Shown here: piece after piece, positions 25,901 to 37,146 of the stretch
How the letters are laid out: every line of letters starts with the position of its first letter
Numbering within the stretch: position 1 is the stretch's first letter
Assembly (NCBI RefSeq): GCF_000003815.2
Contig: NC_049993.1
Span: forward strand, 7,749,762 to 7,813,761
DNA from: Branchiostoma floridae
Lineage: Eukaryota; Chordata; Leptocardii; Amphioxiformes; Branchiostomatidae
DNA: 64,000 bases
Direction of reading: 5' to 3'
Position numbers and translations under genes: made by a program
The notes under the pieces: generated by a model
The model's input: the letters and a program-made list of their open reading frames with translations, nothing else
The model's database searches: none
Told to the model about the DNA's origin: nothing

Positions 25901-28900
25901 GCCATAGGCTGAGATTGATTAATTTGATTAGAGGGCACTTGGGGAGTTTTGTAGAAGATTGAATGCTTTTTGATGCAAGTGGGGCTAACCGGTACTTTAT
26001 GGTATAATGTTACGCAGCATACATTTCTCAGTTCCTACAATTAATATCTATCGGAAAATAACAGTCCCGTCTGGAGTGGAATGCCCCTTTAAGGTATGCA
26101 GCTCAACCCTACACTGGGAAAGCAGGATATGCATGTCTACCTGTAGACCCCCCACCAATGCAGGTCTGATGTTATCGGATGTTTGACGGATAGTCTGTTG
26201 TTCTGCTGGACCAGAGGTTTGCCTGTACTTGATGAGGTAATACTTGATGTCACCACTGAAGTGTTCCGTGTGTAGAGACCATGTGAGCTCAACACTGTTG
26301 GAGTTAGGTGGATCAGGCAAAGCAGAGATGATTGGTTTGACTTCTGCTGGACCTGTGGAATAAGAGGTGATGACTTTGAGGACTTAAGACTATACTTTTG
26401 TCTGCCAGAAAAATAACATTACATTGTACATTTACAAAGTGTCATTGCTATTGAGCTTTTCATGACAGTTGTACACACTTGTGGGTGAGCTATCCTGAAT
26501 CAAACAATCTTCTAATCAAAAGCAAATATTATTTCATAAAAGGGATGGCCATGTTATGACCAATACCTTCCATACCCCCACACACTTTGGTTCAATCATT
26601 AAAAAAATACAAACCAGAAACACATAGATGCAAAGTTTGAATGTGAAGACACTTTCGTTTTGGTTGAATAGCAACTTTTGATGACCAGCCTCCATTGGTA
26701 CATTTGACAAAGTCAAAAATGCAGTACAAGAGGTGTCAACTTACTGATACAGCTATGGCCATCTCCTGCCAGCTGAGAGCCAACGCTGCAGGTGCAGGTG
26801 TAGCTGCCAGGTGTGTTGACACAGGTGTCCTCACAGATGTGGTCGCCTGCTGCACACTCATCCTTATCTGGAGAAAGGAAAAAAAATGGATGAAATGTCT
26901 TGAGGTTTTGTGACGCTCTGTTTGTTGATATGTGTATAGCAATTCTGTAACTGCTTGGTACAAGTCATATACTATTAGTTAGACAGGAGTCACCAATACA
27001 CAATGACCGTGACAGTGACAGTGATTCAGCGTTACTGACATGATTATTAAAATTTTATTTTTCTATTAGAGAGACACGACTACTAACCTATCTCACACCT
27101 GTCTCCCTCCCAGCCACCTGTGCAGCTGCAGTGCAGTGTGTTGTAGGTGGAGAAACATGTCCCCCCATTCAGACAGAAGGTGCCCGTGTTGCAATCAGCT
27201 GCATTTGTGGGAATAAATTAAAGCTAATAAGAGTCTGTCCTTGAGGCAAAATGACAGCGATTCTATCAGAATTGACTGTAAAATCATCTCTTATTCTAAT
27301 GCTCTTGCTATTCCTGTGACCTTAGATCCTCCCGCAACTTTGTTGCATAGGTAAATAACATGTGGAACAATTTTGGTCCAAAAGTTGTGGTCTTTGTGGC
27401 TACTGCTGCATGGTACCATGCTCTCTAATGTGTTAAACTTTTAAGTCTTTTGCTACTATTAAGTTAACATGAAGTACATGTGCATTGTACATTTGGGATT
27501 TTTGTCTTCATGTAGGCAATGGTAACAATTAATGCAAGTTTTTAGATCCTCAATCTGTGGAATGTTATACATGACTTTGTACAATTAAAGTCTCTGCCCA
27601 CATACCAATCTGACATGACTCTCCAGTCCAGAACTCCTGACACCCCCCAGTACAGGCTCCAGTCCTGATGTTACAGGCAGAAGGTCCGTCAGCACAGTGG
27701 CAGGTCTGAGTACAGCCTGCTCCGTACCAGCCCTCTGGACACACTGGAACAGCAGAAAACATTGCTCACATTTGATCAATTGGCAGTACACAGGATGAAC
27801 ATAATAGTAAGAACTGTGAAGTCTGTGTTTAGCAATGTACTTTGCCTATTGTCTGTACTTCTATATAGATAGCTACCACCAACGTACAAGTAAGGTTGAT
27901 GTTGTATATAGCTGACCTGTATAAAATGCTTTCCATTTTCAATAGAATAGAACATTGGAATAGAATAGAATAAAACAGAATAGAATAGAATAGAATAGAA
28001 TAGAATAGAAATTAGAATAGAAATTAGAATAGAGTGGAATAAAATAGAATAGAATAAAACAAAATAGTATAGAATAGAACAGAATTATAGAATAGAATAG
28101 AGTAGAACAGAATAGAATAGAATAGAATAGAATAGAATAGAATAGAATAGAATAGAAATAGCTAAGAATAGAATAGAACAGAACAAAGTACCTGTAGTGC
28201 ACTCTATGCCCATGAGCCCAGCAGCACATGAGCAGCCGTACGGATCCGTCACACAGAGCAGCTGACCTGTGCAGTCTCCATCGGTGCACTGTCGGGTACA
28301 GGTAGTGCCGATCTTGTTATCAGCACATGCTGTGGGACAAGGAAAACAGTGTATCATGCCAATGTCCCAACACTATTGTATATGTTGACTTTAAAGTTTA
28401 GACACATATACTGGTAGGAACAACCCTAACATCAATTAACTGGGGTTTACTATTTTCTATATAGCTACAGACTCATTGGATTTAATTGTTCTAAAAATCG
28501 GCCCAAGGGACAATTATTTGCTAGAGACATTAATCATCCATATAGTTACAAATAGGCAACCCAGAATGTAAGCAAAAATTTTGGTTTACTGTCCTTAGTA
28601 CTGAAATGACCATCAAAAGTGCTCATTCTTACCACTTTCACAGTAGAAGCCATGGAATCCAGGAGGACAGACACATTCCCCAGTGTTGTCATCACAGACT
28701 CCACCATTGTAGCACACAGGACAGTCCTCAGCACAGGATGGGCCCCACTTATTTTCAGCACAACCTGCGGTGATTATACGACAAAATGTGAACTAATCAT
28801 TGATTTATGTCACGCAGAACCTTGTCCATAGTGACCACCAAATGGACCTGAGGAAAGGCAGATGGTCACTACTTAGTGGATTCTACGAGGAGCGGTCAAT

Positions 28901-31900
28901 AAGTAATGCCCCTGACCCACTTCCAGTCGTCTGATCTAGATGAAATTTTGTCTGTGTAAAAGTAATGCCCCTGACCCACTTCTAGTCGTCTGATCTAGAT
29001 GATTCATATATTTATAGGTTATGTTGCAAAAAACAGCTCTGAACTAATTGTAGTTTTTGATTTACTGGTGTTTGAACTGAATCAGGTGCGAAATGGACCA
29101 GGTGTGAAATGGAACCAGTTGAGTGTCGCGCAGTGATCCGGTTTTTGTATTTGAAAGGACGCACACCAAAGAAGATTTTTGATGAAATGAAAGAAACTTA
29201 TGGTGATGATGCCCCATCATATGACCTTGTAAAACGCTGGCATCCTGAATTCAAACATGGCCCAGACCTGGTCGTCCATCTTCTGCCATTGATGAGGCAT
29301 CTGTTGGAGGACCAACCTGGGGTGTCCTACAAAAACGGTGTCCAGAGCTGCATCAAGCGATGGGAGAAATGCATAACTCCGGGTGGTTCCTATATGAAGA
29401 GAAAGACTGATAACTGTGCCAAGTTTCATTAATCTCCTGCTATGGAAAATGGGTCAGGGGCATTACTTATTGACCGCCCCTCGTAGAATGCTTGGGTGAA
29501 TGGGGAAAATTGTGACCACAATGGCTAGGTGGTCCTTATGCATGTTGTGACTGTACATGTTAATGTTATAATTGACTTTATGATTGAAACTGTTGTTCAG
29601 AAGATGTACATGTACTTCTTTATTGATTACAGAGCCGGAAGCAAGGTAATTAAAATGTCTTGAAAAGCTAAAGCATGCAACTTTACCTCTCACAATGAGC
29701 CTCATGATGCCTTGCTTTCCATCATTAAACCCTTGGTAGTAGCACTCATAAATCCCCTCATCAGAAGACTGGACACTGTCTATGCTCAGGTTGAGTCCAG
29801 TCTGTCCATCCAAGACAGATCCGGCCGTCCCGTCCTTCCTCCACTGCAGAGTACCGGTTCTACTGGACTTCTCCACCATCTGTAGGGTCACGGGGTCTCC
29901 TATGTTGGCTGTCACTGTGAAGGCCACTGGCCAAACATCGGCTGAAACAAGTCAATGCGGAATTTTAAGATTAATCAGGTGCTGTTGCCTTTTCTTTGCA
30001 GTGCCTGAACTTGATTATTTTCATCTATGAATGGTTGATCACTTACACAGTTACAGGGCCCATCCCTCCATCCATCTCAAAATCAAAATTCGCTCGTTAG
30101 AATGGACAAAACATTTCCCCCTGTATGTCCAACAATCTGAACTCCATGACACGAGATTGATGAAAATGTATAATTATATATTATACATTTCGTAAGCTAA
30201 AAATGGTTTTATGGATAAACTAACCAACACCAAAATTGCTTGGTTCTTATCCCTATAAAGGAAAGATTCAAACAAGAGTAGGAGAGAAAAACATCTAAAG
30301 CTGGAGACCTGATATACAAACATTGTATCACAAAATGATAAAAAAATAAAATTGAATTCCGTCAGCATCACAGTACAGTGCTGTTGAAAAAACCTTTAAA
30401 ACATTTGTCCAAGAGACTGTTGGAAGGAATGGACTTACTAATGGGCACATCTGTTTTGGTTTACCCTTTGTTTGTGTTGGATGAACCAATTAGTAGTGTT
30501 TGTTTTGTGTGAGGCCCAGAATCAGTCCACTGAGGTTTGGGCTTTTTGGACTGGTCCAAAGTGATTCTTAGGGGACAAGGAGGGAAAGGTGAACCCAGCA
30601 GCAATTACTACTCTGGCGGTTGATCAAATATTCGCAGTCCCTAATGATGAAAGTGATTTGCCAGATTCGCCCTAGCTTACTCACCTACTGACGGCGGTCT
30701 TTTCTTTATCTTGGTTTAAGATACAGCTTAGATGGGTTGTATTTGCAAAAAGGTTCGCGGGAAAGAGCCTTGACAACTTGCAATTTTGTGGGTATTTAAC
30801 AGAAAAAAGTATTTTGAAGTCTGATCAGAAAAAGGTTTACTCGCCTTTCGATTTCATTTTCTAGAAATCACTTACAGCTTAGGTATATTGTATTTTCTGA
30901 ATATTTTAACAAGTAACAAAATTGCAGGTAAGAGAAATGCATTAAGCCTGATCAGGATTAAGTTGTACTCACCCTCCGACTTCATTTTGAAGGTAATGGC
31001 CTTTTCTATGGTTCCATCAGCGCTCTTCACCTGACAGGAGAAGGCCCCCACCCTGAAGTCTCGCGACTCGTCCCAGATCTTCACGCTCTTGGCTCCGGCA
31101 GAGCCACCGCTGTTCCTCTTCCGTGTGAATAGTCTTCCAGCGCCGGTGTCGACCTCCAGGCCAAATGGGTACCTGACATATCACAATGCATGCATATTAA
31201 TATTTGCATTGGATACATACTTATCAGTCAGAATGGAAGTCAACTTAAGGTACCTTACATGCAGTTACAGCCCTATGTTCTATGTCAGCCTATGCTCTCA
31301 CTATTAAACCCAAAGTCTATTGTTACCCTAACTTAGATATATCATAGAGAACAAAGAGCATGGGGATGTTGAGAAATGTTTAAACTTTGTTCCAACACTA
31401 AAAGAAACTCATCACGGGGAGGTCCCCTTCAAATGGATGGTTTCATAGATATTTCAAGGCATGTAAAAGGTTGGAAACCATTGTGCTTACAAAAATCTCA
31501 ATTGGAGACTAATTTGCCTAGACTGCCAAGTGAAGGAGAGCAAACTTGGAGTTCAGCCTGAGGACAAAATTTGTTCAGACGTCCTCCTTTTGGTGTGGAT
31601 GGAGGTTAAAAACTTTATAAGTATGTGATATCAACTCTCATCATTCCAAAAGGTGCCATAATACTTTCTCAAAATTGTCTTAAACACCTAAATATCTGAA
31701 ATGTGTATACAGATGTTGCATTAGCACATCTCTTTTAATCACTTTGAAGTCATGTATTCATATACTAGTATCTATTTATGTGATGGTATGATGGCATCTG
31801 GAGGAATTATGAGAATTGATGTTACCTGTTCTGGTTGACGACAGTGCCTGTGTAGTAACAGTACAGCCAGGTGTCCGCTAACTCCTCAATGAACTGGAAC

Positions 31901-32510
31901 TTACTGACGACGGTGACATCTACTACACCTGAGGGAGGAACAAAAGAGTCTGTGTTGTTCGGAATTGAGTGGGTGCCATGCTACATCCTTGTTTATGTCA
32001 GGATCGTTGCTAAGCCGGCCGAACTAAGAATATAGTGAGATGGCATGCAGTCTAATTGGAAGTAAGACATTTGCCGTGTCCTGTACAAAATGAGCCATGA
32101 AAATCCAATTTTCTGAGGAAAGGGAAGTACAGGGGAGAGTCATTATGTGTCATTTCAAATTGATTAACTTGCCTGGATGTAGATTTTTGCAACAAAGGTA
32201 AGAGCTGTACAATACACCTTGTGGCATCATGTTTCTTTCCAGATAGAGTAAGTCTTTAATACTACACTACTCCAGGTGTACAAAACTCCAAGGTTTGCCT
32301 ACTTTTTTTTCAGGGATTCAATTATTCATCCAAAAACATCTGCTGATCACTTTTTCAGAGCTCTACTTTCCTTAGAATTTGCAGAGGGCATAACATCATG
32401 CTTAGTATGACCCTGTAGCCTCCTTGATAATGATTTAACGTGAACCTACCTCCTGTAGAGTGTAACACTAGAAGCAACATCCAGGCCAACAGCACTGCTC
32501 TGCCTGCCAT
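7994..32510 (-). CDS. Receptor-type tyrosine phosphatase with Tie/TEK-like ectodomain
   Basis: Membrane receptor that should remove phosphate from phosphotyrosine. 37 exons, all in phase, 4539 nt, 1512 aa. Exons: 32450-32510, 31826-31928, 30973-31172, 29687-29941, 28633-28764, 28192-28329, 27606-27743, 27088-27198, 26745-26867, 26141-26352, 25328-25421, 24421-24644, 24075-24141, 23240-23343, 22625-22844, 22165-22267, 21644-21796, 21016-21100, 19860-19914, 19630-19726, 18939-19057, 17846-17937, 17114-17201, 15743-15819, 15305-15341, 14987-15084, 14567-14692, 13929-14077, 13294-13429, 12639-12788, 12216-12309, 11828-11904, 11348-11482, 10835-10963, 10297-10448, 9653-9788, 7994-8062. Domains: signal peptide 1-20; Ig-like 22-121 and 122-206; five EGF modules 207-420; FN3 421-522, 523-619, 620-727 and a membrane-proximal FN3-like part 728-812; RRKR furin-type site 835-838; membrane helix about 866-890; PTP D1 932-1249 ([17 protein letters not shown], Cys1153); PTP D2 1250-1512 ([17 protein letters not shown], Cys1444). 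Tie signatures are RLIVRG, NKWGPSC and DPYGCSCA. The end YANFK resembles PTPRA/PTPRE. Confidence 0.93.
8093..8308. repeat. MITE with ACTGTAAAT...TTTACAGT ends, copy 1
   Basis: This element of about 216 bp starts ACTGTAAATACATTC and ends CTGCATTTACAGT, with inner GCGAAAACCGCGAACATT and ACCACC motifs. Related copies are at 37703-37876 and 53450-53662. It lies in the last intron of the phosphatase gene. Its right edge touches the 24-bp minisatellite. Non-coding. Confidence 0.75.
9028..9127. other. Assembly gap, 100 N
   Basis: Exactly 100 N inside the 24-bp tandem array, so the array collapsed in assembly and this size is a placeholder. Confidence 0.99.
9148..9249. repeat. Second copy of the right half of the MITE at 8093-8308
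   Basis: Positions 9148-9293 repeat 8199-8344 almost base for base, including the GCGAAAACCGCGAACATT motif and the junction into the 24-bp array. This is either a real duplication or a haplotype artefact around the gap. Confidence 0.8.
9328..9402. repeat. End fragment of a TAGCCTGGTATCC-type foldback element
   Basis: The fragment holds a small hairpin (TATAGCTCC...GGAGCTATA) and ends in GGATACCAGGCTA, the terminus seen in the elements at 43833-43914 and 35785-37146. It contains GGAGCTATAATACGGCTG, so it carries the sequence from which the neighbouring 24-bp unit could have grown. Confidence 0.6.
14813..14902. repeat. CT/CA microsatellite
   Basis: Runs of CT followed by CA within an intron of the phosphatase gene. 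Confidence 0.9.
15902..16893. repeat. GC-rich 24-bp minisatellite (GCTCTAGCCCCCTCAGCTCCAACC)n
   Basis: About 990 bp of a 24-bp unit with variants: an extra AGCTC, CAACC changed to CAGCC, and T/C changes. It fills most of the intron between the exons at 15743-15819 and 17114-17201, inside the coding region of PTP domain 1. All three frames on a strand can stay open, so the apparent Ser/Pro/Leu-rich ORFs are not genes. Confidence 0.95.
19138..19336. repeat. Dispersed intronic repeat, three copies
   Basis: A degenerate unit containing GACCCATCCCTC, TTGTTGAGACAGACAA, ATCTGAACT and ACATGAGATTGATGAAAAT occurs here, at about 30050-30312 and at about 34425-34535. No coding potential and no clear termini. 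Confidence 0.6.
19957..20164. repeat. Palindromic MITE, GTTCACC...GGTGAAC family, best copy
   Basis: It starts CTAATTCACCTTTATTC and ends GGATAAAGGTGAACTAGC. The arms carry TAACCTATATCCGTTG and AACAACGGATATAGGTAA, and the centre holds AATATTGCAATTTGAA. The length is 208 bp. It sits in the intron before the transmembrane-side exons of the phosphatase. Confidence 0.8.
20701..20855. repeat. Truncated copy of the same palindromic MITE
   Basis: The right half is recognisable (AAACTGCAATATTCTGAAAA, GTCTGTCGACC, GGTTACCCCATG, AAAGGTGAACTGGC). The left end is degenerate. Confidence 0.65.
23392..23520. repeat. Dispersed repeat, paired with a copy at 30445-30572
   Basis: The two intronic segments share TTTACCCTTTGTT, GTTGGATGAACC, GTCCACTGAGGTTT and TGGTCCAAAGT in the same order. 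No coding potential. Confidence 0.65.
25160..25320 (-). mobile_element. 3'-end fragment of a non-LTR retrotransposon
   Basis: The block GTACACCCCTCTTTCACCTT, then GCAGGCCAGGCAAACAGGTC and TGAGACAGAAGGATGCCAAC, matches 62090-62205 in the ABCD3 gene. There it lies next to a retrotransposon C-terminal coding piece, so both are read as 3' ends of one LINE family on the minus strand. Confidence 0.5.
27943..28190. repeat. TAGAA pentanucleotide microsatellite
   Basis: A degenerate (AATAG/TAGAA)n run of about 250 bp ends only a few bases from the splice donor of the exon at 28192-28329. Confidence 0.9.
28886..29483 (+). mobile_element. Internally deleted mariner-type transposon
   Basis: Terminal inverted repeats CGAGGAGCGGTCAATAAGTA and its complement ending GACCGCCCCTCG are flanked by TA on both sides (28884-28885, 29484-29485). 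Inside, an open frame at 29109-29432 encodes a mariner helix-turn-helix start ([28 protein letters not shown]). It then jumps to a C-terminal piece ([24 protein letters not shown]), so the catalytic acidic triad is deleted. The left end also carries an internal direct duplication of TAATGCCCCTGACCCACTTC. It lies in the intron between the second Ig-like exon and the first EGF exon. It cannot be autonomous. Confidence 0.85.
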
Positions 32511-32569
32511 GTCTGCCGACAACTTCCTGTGCCACTTGCTTGAACCTCAAGTGGGATTTGGATTCTTTA
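32511..32569 (-). other. 5' UTR part of the phosphatase start exon
   Basis: Upstream of the ATG at 32508-32510 the minus strand shows a strong acceptor (TTCTTCCCTCCAG) ending at 32570, so the coding start exon probably begins at 32569 and an upstream non-coding exon exists. A candidate is minus-strand sequence ending at the donor CCCATCAG|GTAAGT (exon edge 37342). Confidence 0.4.
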
Positions 32570-35500
32570 CTGGAGGGAAGAAAAAACAAACCAACGTCAC
32601 CAGACTCAGTATTTCAAGTAAATCCAGGTCTACCTTCTTTGTTACATCACACAGTGGGGGAAGAACCACTAACGACTGGTGGTAGTCGGAGTTAACTTTT
32701 CTCATGCTTGTAATTATAAGTTGGTTATTGTGATGTGGAAAGATTTTTTTCTTGTTCCAGTGAAGTAGAAGGGTTTCTTTGGTGCAATATATTATGACCG
32801 ACTTTCTCCAGGTCACTGGCTAGACTCTGCTTGCTTACACGGTTCACCCCTATTAGGCCAAACCAATTTAACGTCTTGTTTCTTATATTCACCCCTTCCC
32901 CAAATACTCAAATTTCAGCACCAAAAGCTTGCCTACTAAGTTGCTATTTTTCCCTTTATTGATGCATTAAAAGCTGTAAAATAAATTGTTCTAAACGTTT
33001 ACCAGTCTGTCTCCTCCATTTATGTAACTTTCAAACAAAAATCAGAGAACCAAAATGGATTGAAATTGATTTGGCCCAAGTTTCTTTCCTGCTCTATCTG
33101 CATTATTGCTTGGTCCTCATTATGCCCCAGCACAGCCCAGAATTGAAGTAGTTACACCAGACTGGCTAAGTACACACTCATCATCACCACTGACAAAGCA
33201 ATTAGCAGCTGAGAGCCTTAGACATTCAGCAGATTTCTCAGACTGGGCTGAATTATACCACGAGTATCTCTCCCCATCCCTGTAGTTTTTTTCGAAGAAA
33301 ACCTGTTCTTTTAGCGATATGAACAAAACAATTGTTCCCTACTACTAATTGAAAGCAGATATGGTCATGATCATTACTGGTGGTGAATGCCATGGCATGG
33401 GAAATAGTTACTCTTATCTATGTTTGAATGTCATGTGTCAAAACTTTTTCTACCATATCATACCATAACCTGTTTTATTAGTGATATTGCATCCACAACT
33501 AGATAATCACTAACACAGACAAGGTCATGACTGGTGATGGAGGCTATGGCATGGGAAATTTTTTCTTACCTATGTTTGAATGTCATCTGTCAAAACTGCC
33601 ATAACTCACACGAGAACAAAGTTGAACACAACTGTCACACATTTTAAGGTCACATTCCCTTCATTCTAGTGCTTAACATTCGGTCACAGGGCAAGCTATA
33701 TTGCAAACCGTTTTACTGTTAGAATAATCTCGCAAACTTTGTGTTGTGAGAATTTCTAGATGAGACGAGCATTAAAAAACAGTTGTTTATTTCACCAACA
33801 GCTGTTTATTTCAACTATTTAGCTGGGAATGAAAGGGAGAGAAATTCATGGGAATCATCAGAAATCTTTGGAAAAAGTCTTATATGGTATCGACATCAAA
33901 ATTACGGTTTATTTCTGAATTTTTAGGTACTACCGTAGGACTTGCAAGTCTTCTCTCAGAACATGTACATTAACAACAAAGAAAAACAAAGTCAACCTTG
34001 CACACCTCTTAGCTACAGGGAATTCCTGGTTTTCTAGAAAAAAATCTCTTGGGCCTCTGATCCTCATTCACTAGTTTCAGTCTTTTGTGGTTGGCTGTCC
34101 TGTATATGGGTTGACCTGAACCAATGAGCCGTGTCAGACATGTCTTCCTCTCCATCTCACAGGCATGTCCAATTATTCTGAGCCAGAGCACATGGAATGG
34201 GTGGAGCATAACATGTTGTACTAATCTCTAAGAAGATGCAGAGGGCAGAGAGGGGTTGGGCACGGGGTTGGATGGAGAGTATTCTCCAAGCAGAGGTTGG
34301 ATCATGGAGATAGTACCATGATTTTACTGTATGCCTTCCCTCTGAGGGAAGCAATCCAGTAAAAATCCCAATGACTAATACATGTTCCTCCATGGCCCAA
34401 CCTCTGCTTGGAGAATAGGGGGAGAGGGACTTGTCCATCCATCCCAGGACAGAAAAGTTTCTTGTTGAGACAGACAATGATTTAACCTTGTCCTTTCAAA
34501 CAATCTGAGCTTCATGACATGTAAAATGTACTTTGATATGCTTAAAAAGACATAGTTTGGCAAAAATCAACAACGTGGGCTCTCAAACAATGAGTGGGAT
34601 GGAAGAAAATGTTAAGCCTTATGGTGAGGTCTATTTTTTCCATCTGTGAATATCCATACACAATTGGTATACCAGACATTTTGGGAGCACATGAGAAAAA
34701 TCTGTGGCAGTCAGTGTTTGATTAAAACTTCAACGACCAAAAAGGGAAAAGACTGCCATTGAATGAATCAAAGTCAATTTGTTTCTGTGCCATGTTCTAC
34801 AAGGCCAACCTTACAGACAACTGCGATGACATTTCTCCAGTAACCTTGCCCTGAATCTGCTGAATGTAGTCTATTGTCTGTTTGCACTTTAATCACTGTC
34901 TGAAGGCCAGGGAGTGCTACCCACCCACTTCCCTCTACATTAAACACAGCCATGACCTAATGCCTTAAGACATACCCTTCCACCCCATTCTCAACATTCC
35001 CCATTGAATTCTCCCAAGGTGTCCGCTTTGGGCACACTAACAAGATGCCGTCAGCTCTAAGTGTCTAACCATCTGTTTTCAGCTTTTACTATTCTTCTGT
35101 TTTCAGCTTTTACTATTCTTCAGTCAGTGTCAATGCCGCAAGGAAATATTGCTGATCAAAAGAAAAACTTTTCTACATCTGAAAGCAATTAAGCCTGGTA
35201 CACAAAACAAAACAGAACTAAATTAAAGAAGACTTGTAAATCAAAAAGAAAAATTGTAAAGATGTAAACAATGCCTTTGGGTATTTTCAAACTCATTATT
35301 TAATTTCCAAGCAGATGTTAGGGGTGGACGACTATAAAATCTTGCTGATTCAATATTTCTGGTATTGTCAGAGTCAGCCAGACATCTTTGCAACTATTCG
35401 TGTATTCATCCTAGCATCTGCTTAGAAATGATAGCTAATGGAGTGAATGAAGTATCCAAAGAATATATTAAAAGACATCATGTGCCACTGCTGGCAGTTC

Positions 35501-35776
35501 AAATTTCCAAATTCTAGACTGACTCTTTCAGGAGTGACATGTGTTTCACCAAAAGTAGAAACTATGAAAACTCCATCCTTTTGTGATATTCTGTTATGGT
35601 CAAAATATTTCTGCTTCAATGTATTCAACTTGAATATGTGCCTAATCATACCCCATGCTGAAGTGAATGGCTTTTCACCCTTTCAACTCTAGAGCCCTGA
35701 CTGCTGCCAGGCCAGGCCAGGCCAGGCCATAAGTCTCATCCTTCCTGTCCTCTTCTCTGGTGTCTCTCAACTTCCT
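32570..35776. other. Non-coding stretch (5' intron or intergenic) with degenerate repeats
   Basis: No exon-like frame found. It holds a direct duplication (33362-33450 and 33523-33605, sharing GGCATGGGAAAT and TATGTTTGAATGTCAT). It also holds a hairpin with CTCCAAGCAGAGGTT arms (about 34273-34416; similar arms at 55098-55176 and a single arm at 37944), and a copy of the 19138 repeat at 34425-34535. Confidence 0.5.
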
Positions 35777-35784
35777 CCAGACAG

Positions 35785-37146
35785 CTAGCCTGGATACCGG
35801 ACTCCAACCCGATCATCTCAATAATATCTATCAATCTCAATAATATCTATCAATTTTATCTATTGGTGCAATCAGGGTCTAACTCAGCTGTACAACTTCC
35901 TTGGGAATGTTTGCCCTACTGCCGAGTTGGGCTGTATAGACTGGGTTTACGGAAAAGGCTGGGCTGTCTACCAGGGCTGTCTACCTGGGCTGTCTACCTG
36001 GGCTGGCTATCACGTCAGGCTACTTGTACCTACGAAAGCCCATTGGGACAAAAGCTGTTTATGCAGTAGGTGTTGTTTGTGCTCCATGAAGAAGCTATGT
36101 GTGAAGCTATTGTGTGTGTTACATAACCCAGTCTCAGGTTCTGGGTTCAAATCAGTTGATATGCCACAGATCTTGTGCCCTTGGGAAGGGCTATTAACAC
36201 GACTTATCGGGTTATTATTATTGGATTAGTCTTAAGACTTGTGGCTAGTTGGTCAAAGGCGTCCAGGAGCCGTTCTTCAGTGGCTGTCAGGGCCCAGGCT
36301 TCTGTGCCATACATTAGGATTGACAATTGAATTGTGAGGAGCTTAAAATACGCGTTGCTAAAGTGCAAGGGTCTGGAACTGCTGCCATTCGTTGCTAACT
36401 CAGGAAAAGGATATAAGTGGTTTTGGTTTTTGTAATCATGTAAATATTGTACTGTATGTATGTGTAATTTGTGTATGTATCCAGGGCCTCCCTGAAAAGC
36501 AGTGCTTGTCACTGATGGGAGCCTACCCTGGTTAAAGAAGACAGAAATAAATAAATAGACCTCAATACGACAGCAATCACCCCAGGTGTGGCCATAGCTG
36601 ATAGGATTTAAGGTTTTGAACCACTTACACTGGGAAGGAAGGACCCCTAGTCTTTTCCGTAAGTGTGATGGGTTCTTTGCTCTATCTGAGGAATGGCCCT
36701 CACCGAAGCTAGGTACTCTTTTCTCTACCATAGTGAAGGTAGGAAAGTCGTGTTAAAAGCCCTTCTCAAGTGCACAAGATCGGTGGCATATCAACTAATT
36801 CGAACCCAGAACCTCTGGGATATGTAACATACACAACTCCTTCAAACACTGCTGCTTCACAAACAGCCCCTTCGCAATCAGCTCCTTCACACACTGCCAC
36901 TTCACACAGCTCATTCACATAATAACACACAGATCCTTCAGACACAGCTTCTTTGCCGAGCACAAACAACCCCTACAGCTAAAACAGCTTTTGTCCCAAT
37001 GGGCTTTCGTAGGTCCAAGTAGCCTGACGTGATAGCCAGCCCAGGTAGACAGCCCAGGTAGACAGCCCAGGTAGACAGCCCAGCCTTTTCCGTAAACCCG
37101 TATAGACTCTGGAAAGTCTGCTGTGGAAAGTCTGGTATCCAGGCTA
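35785..37146. mobile_element. 1.36-kb foldback element with 8-bp target duplication
   Basis: The ends TAGCCTGGATACC and GGTATCCAGGCTA are inverted, and CCAGACAG flanks the element directly on both sides (35777-35784 and 37147-37154). The arms are long: 35930-36225 is an inverted copy of 36720-37100, including GTTTACGGAAAAGGCTGGGC, repeated GGGCTGTCTACCT units and AAGCCCATTGGGACAAAAGC. The loop contains a minus-strand retrotransposon remnant (peptide MYGTEAWALTATEERLLDAF) and a LINE 3'-end-like segment near 36420-36560. The 8-bp duplication points to hAT mobilisation. It carries no transposase. Confidence 0.85.

Larger units (their letters stand above)
13067..28606 (+). repeat. Eight scattered copies of a short TCCTTGGTGCTGAA intronic motif
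   Basis: Short copies of (TACTG)TCCTTGGTGCTGAA lie at 13067-13082, 17047-17066, 20246-20260, 20287-20302, 21271-21286, 21325-21340, 23050-23069 and 28587-28606. All are in phosphatase introns and in the same orientation. The flanks are only weakly alike, so this is not an obvious transposon. Confidence 0.6.

Noticed and set aside
29109..29432. A 107-aa frame as a host gene
   Set aside because: It lies between mariner inverted repeats and matches mariner transposase ends; it is a deleted transposon.
34009..34209. Minus-strand frame resembling a LINE tail (RIIGHACEMER)
   Set aside because: Too short and degenerate to assign; no neighbouring retrotransposon motif.
36204..36731. 175-aa minus-strand frame as a gene
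   Set aside because: It joins repeat arms with a decayed retrotransposon fragment inside the foldback element.
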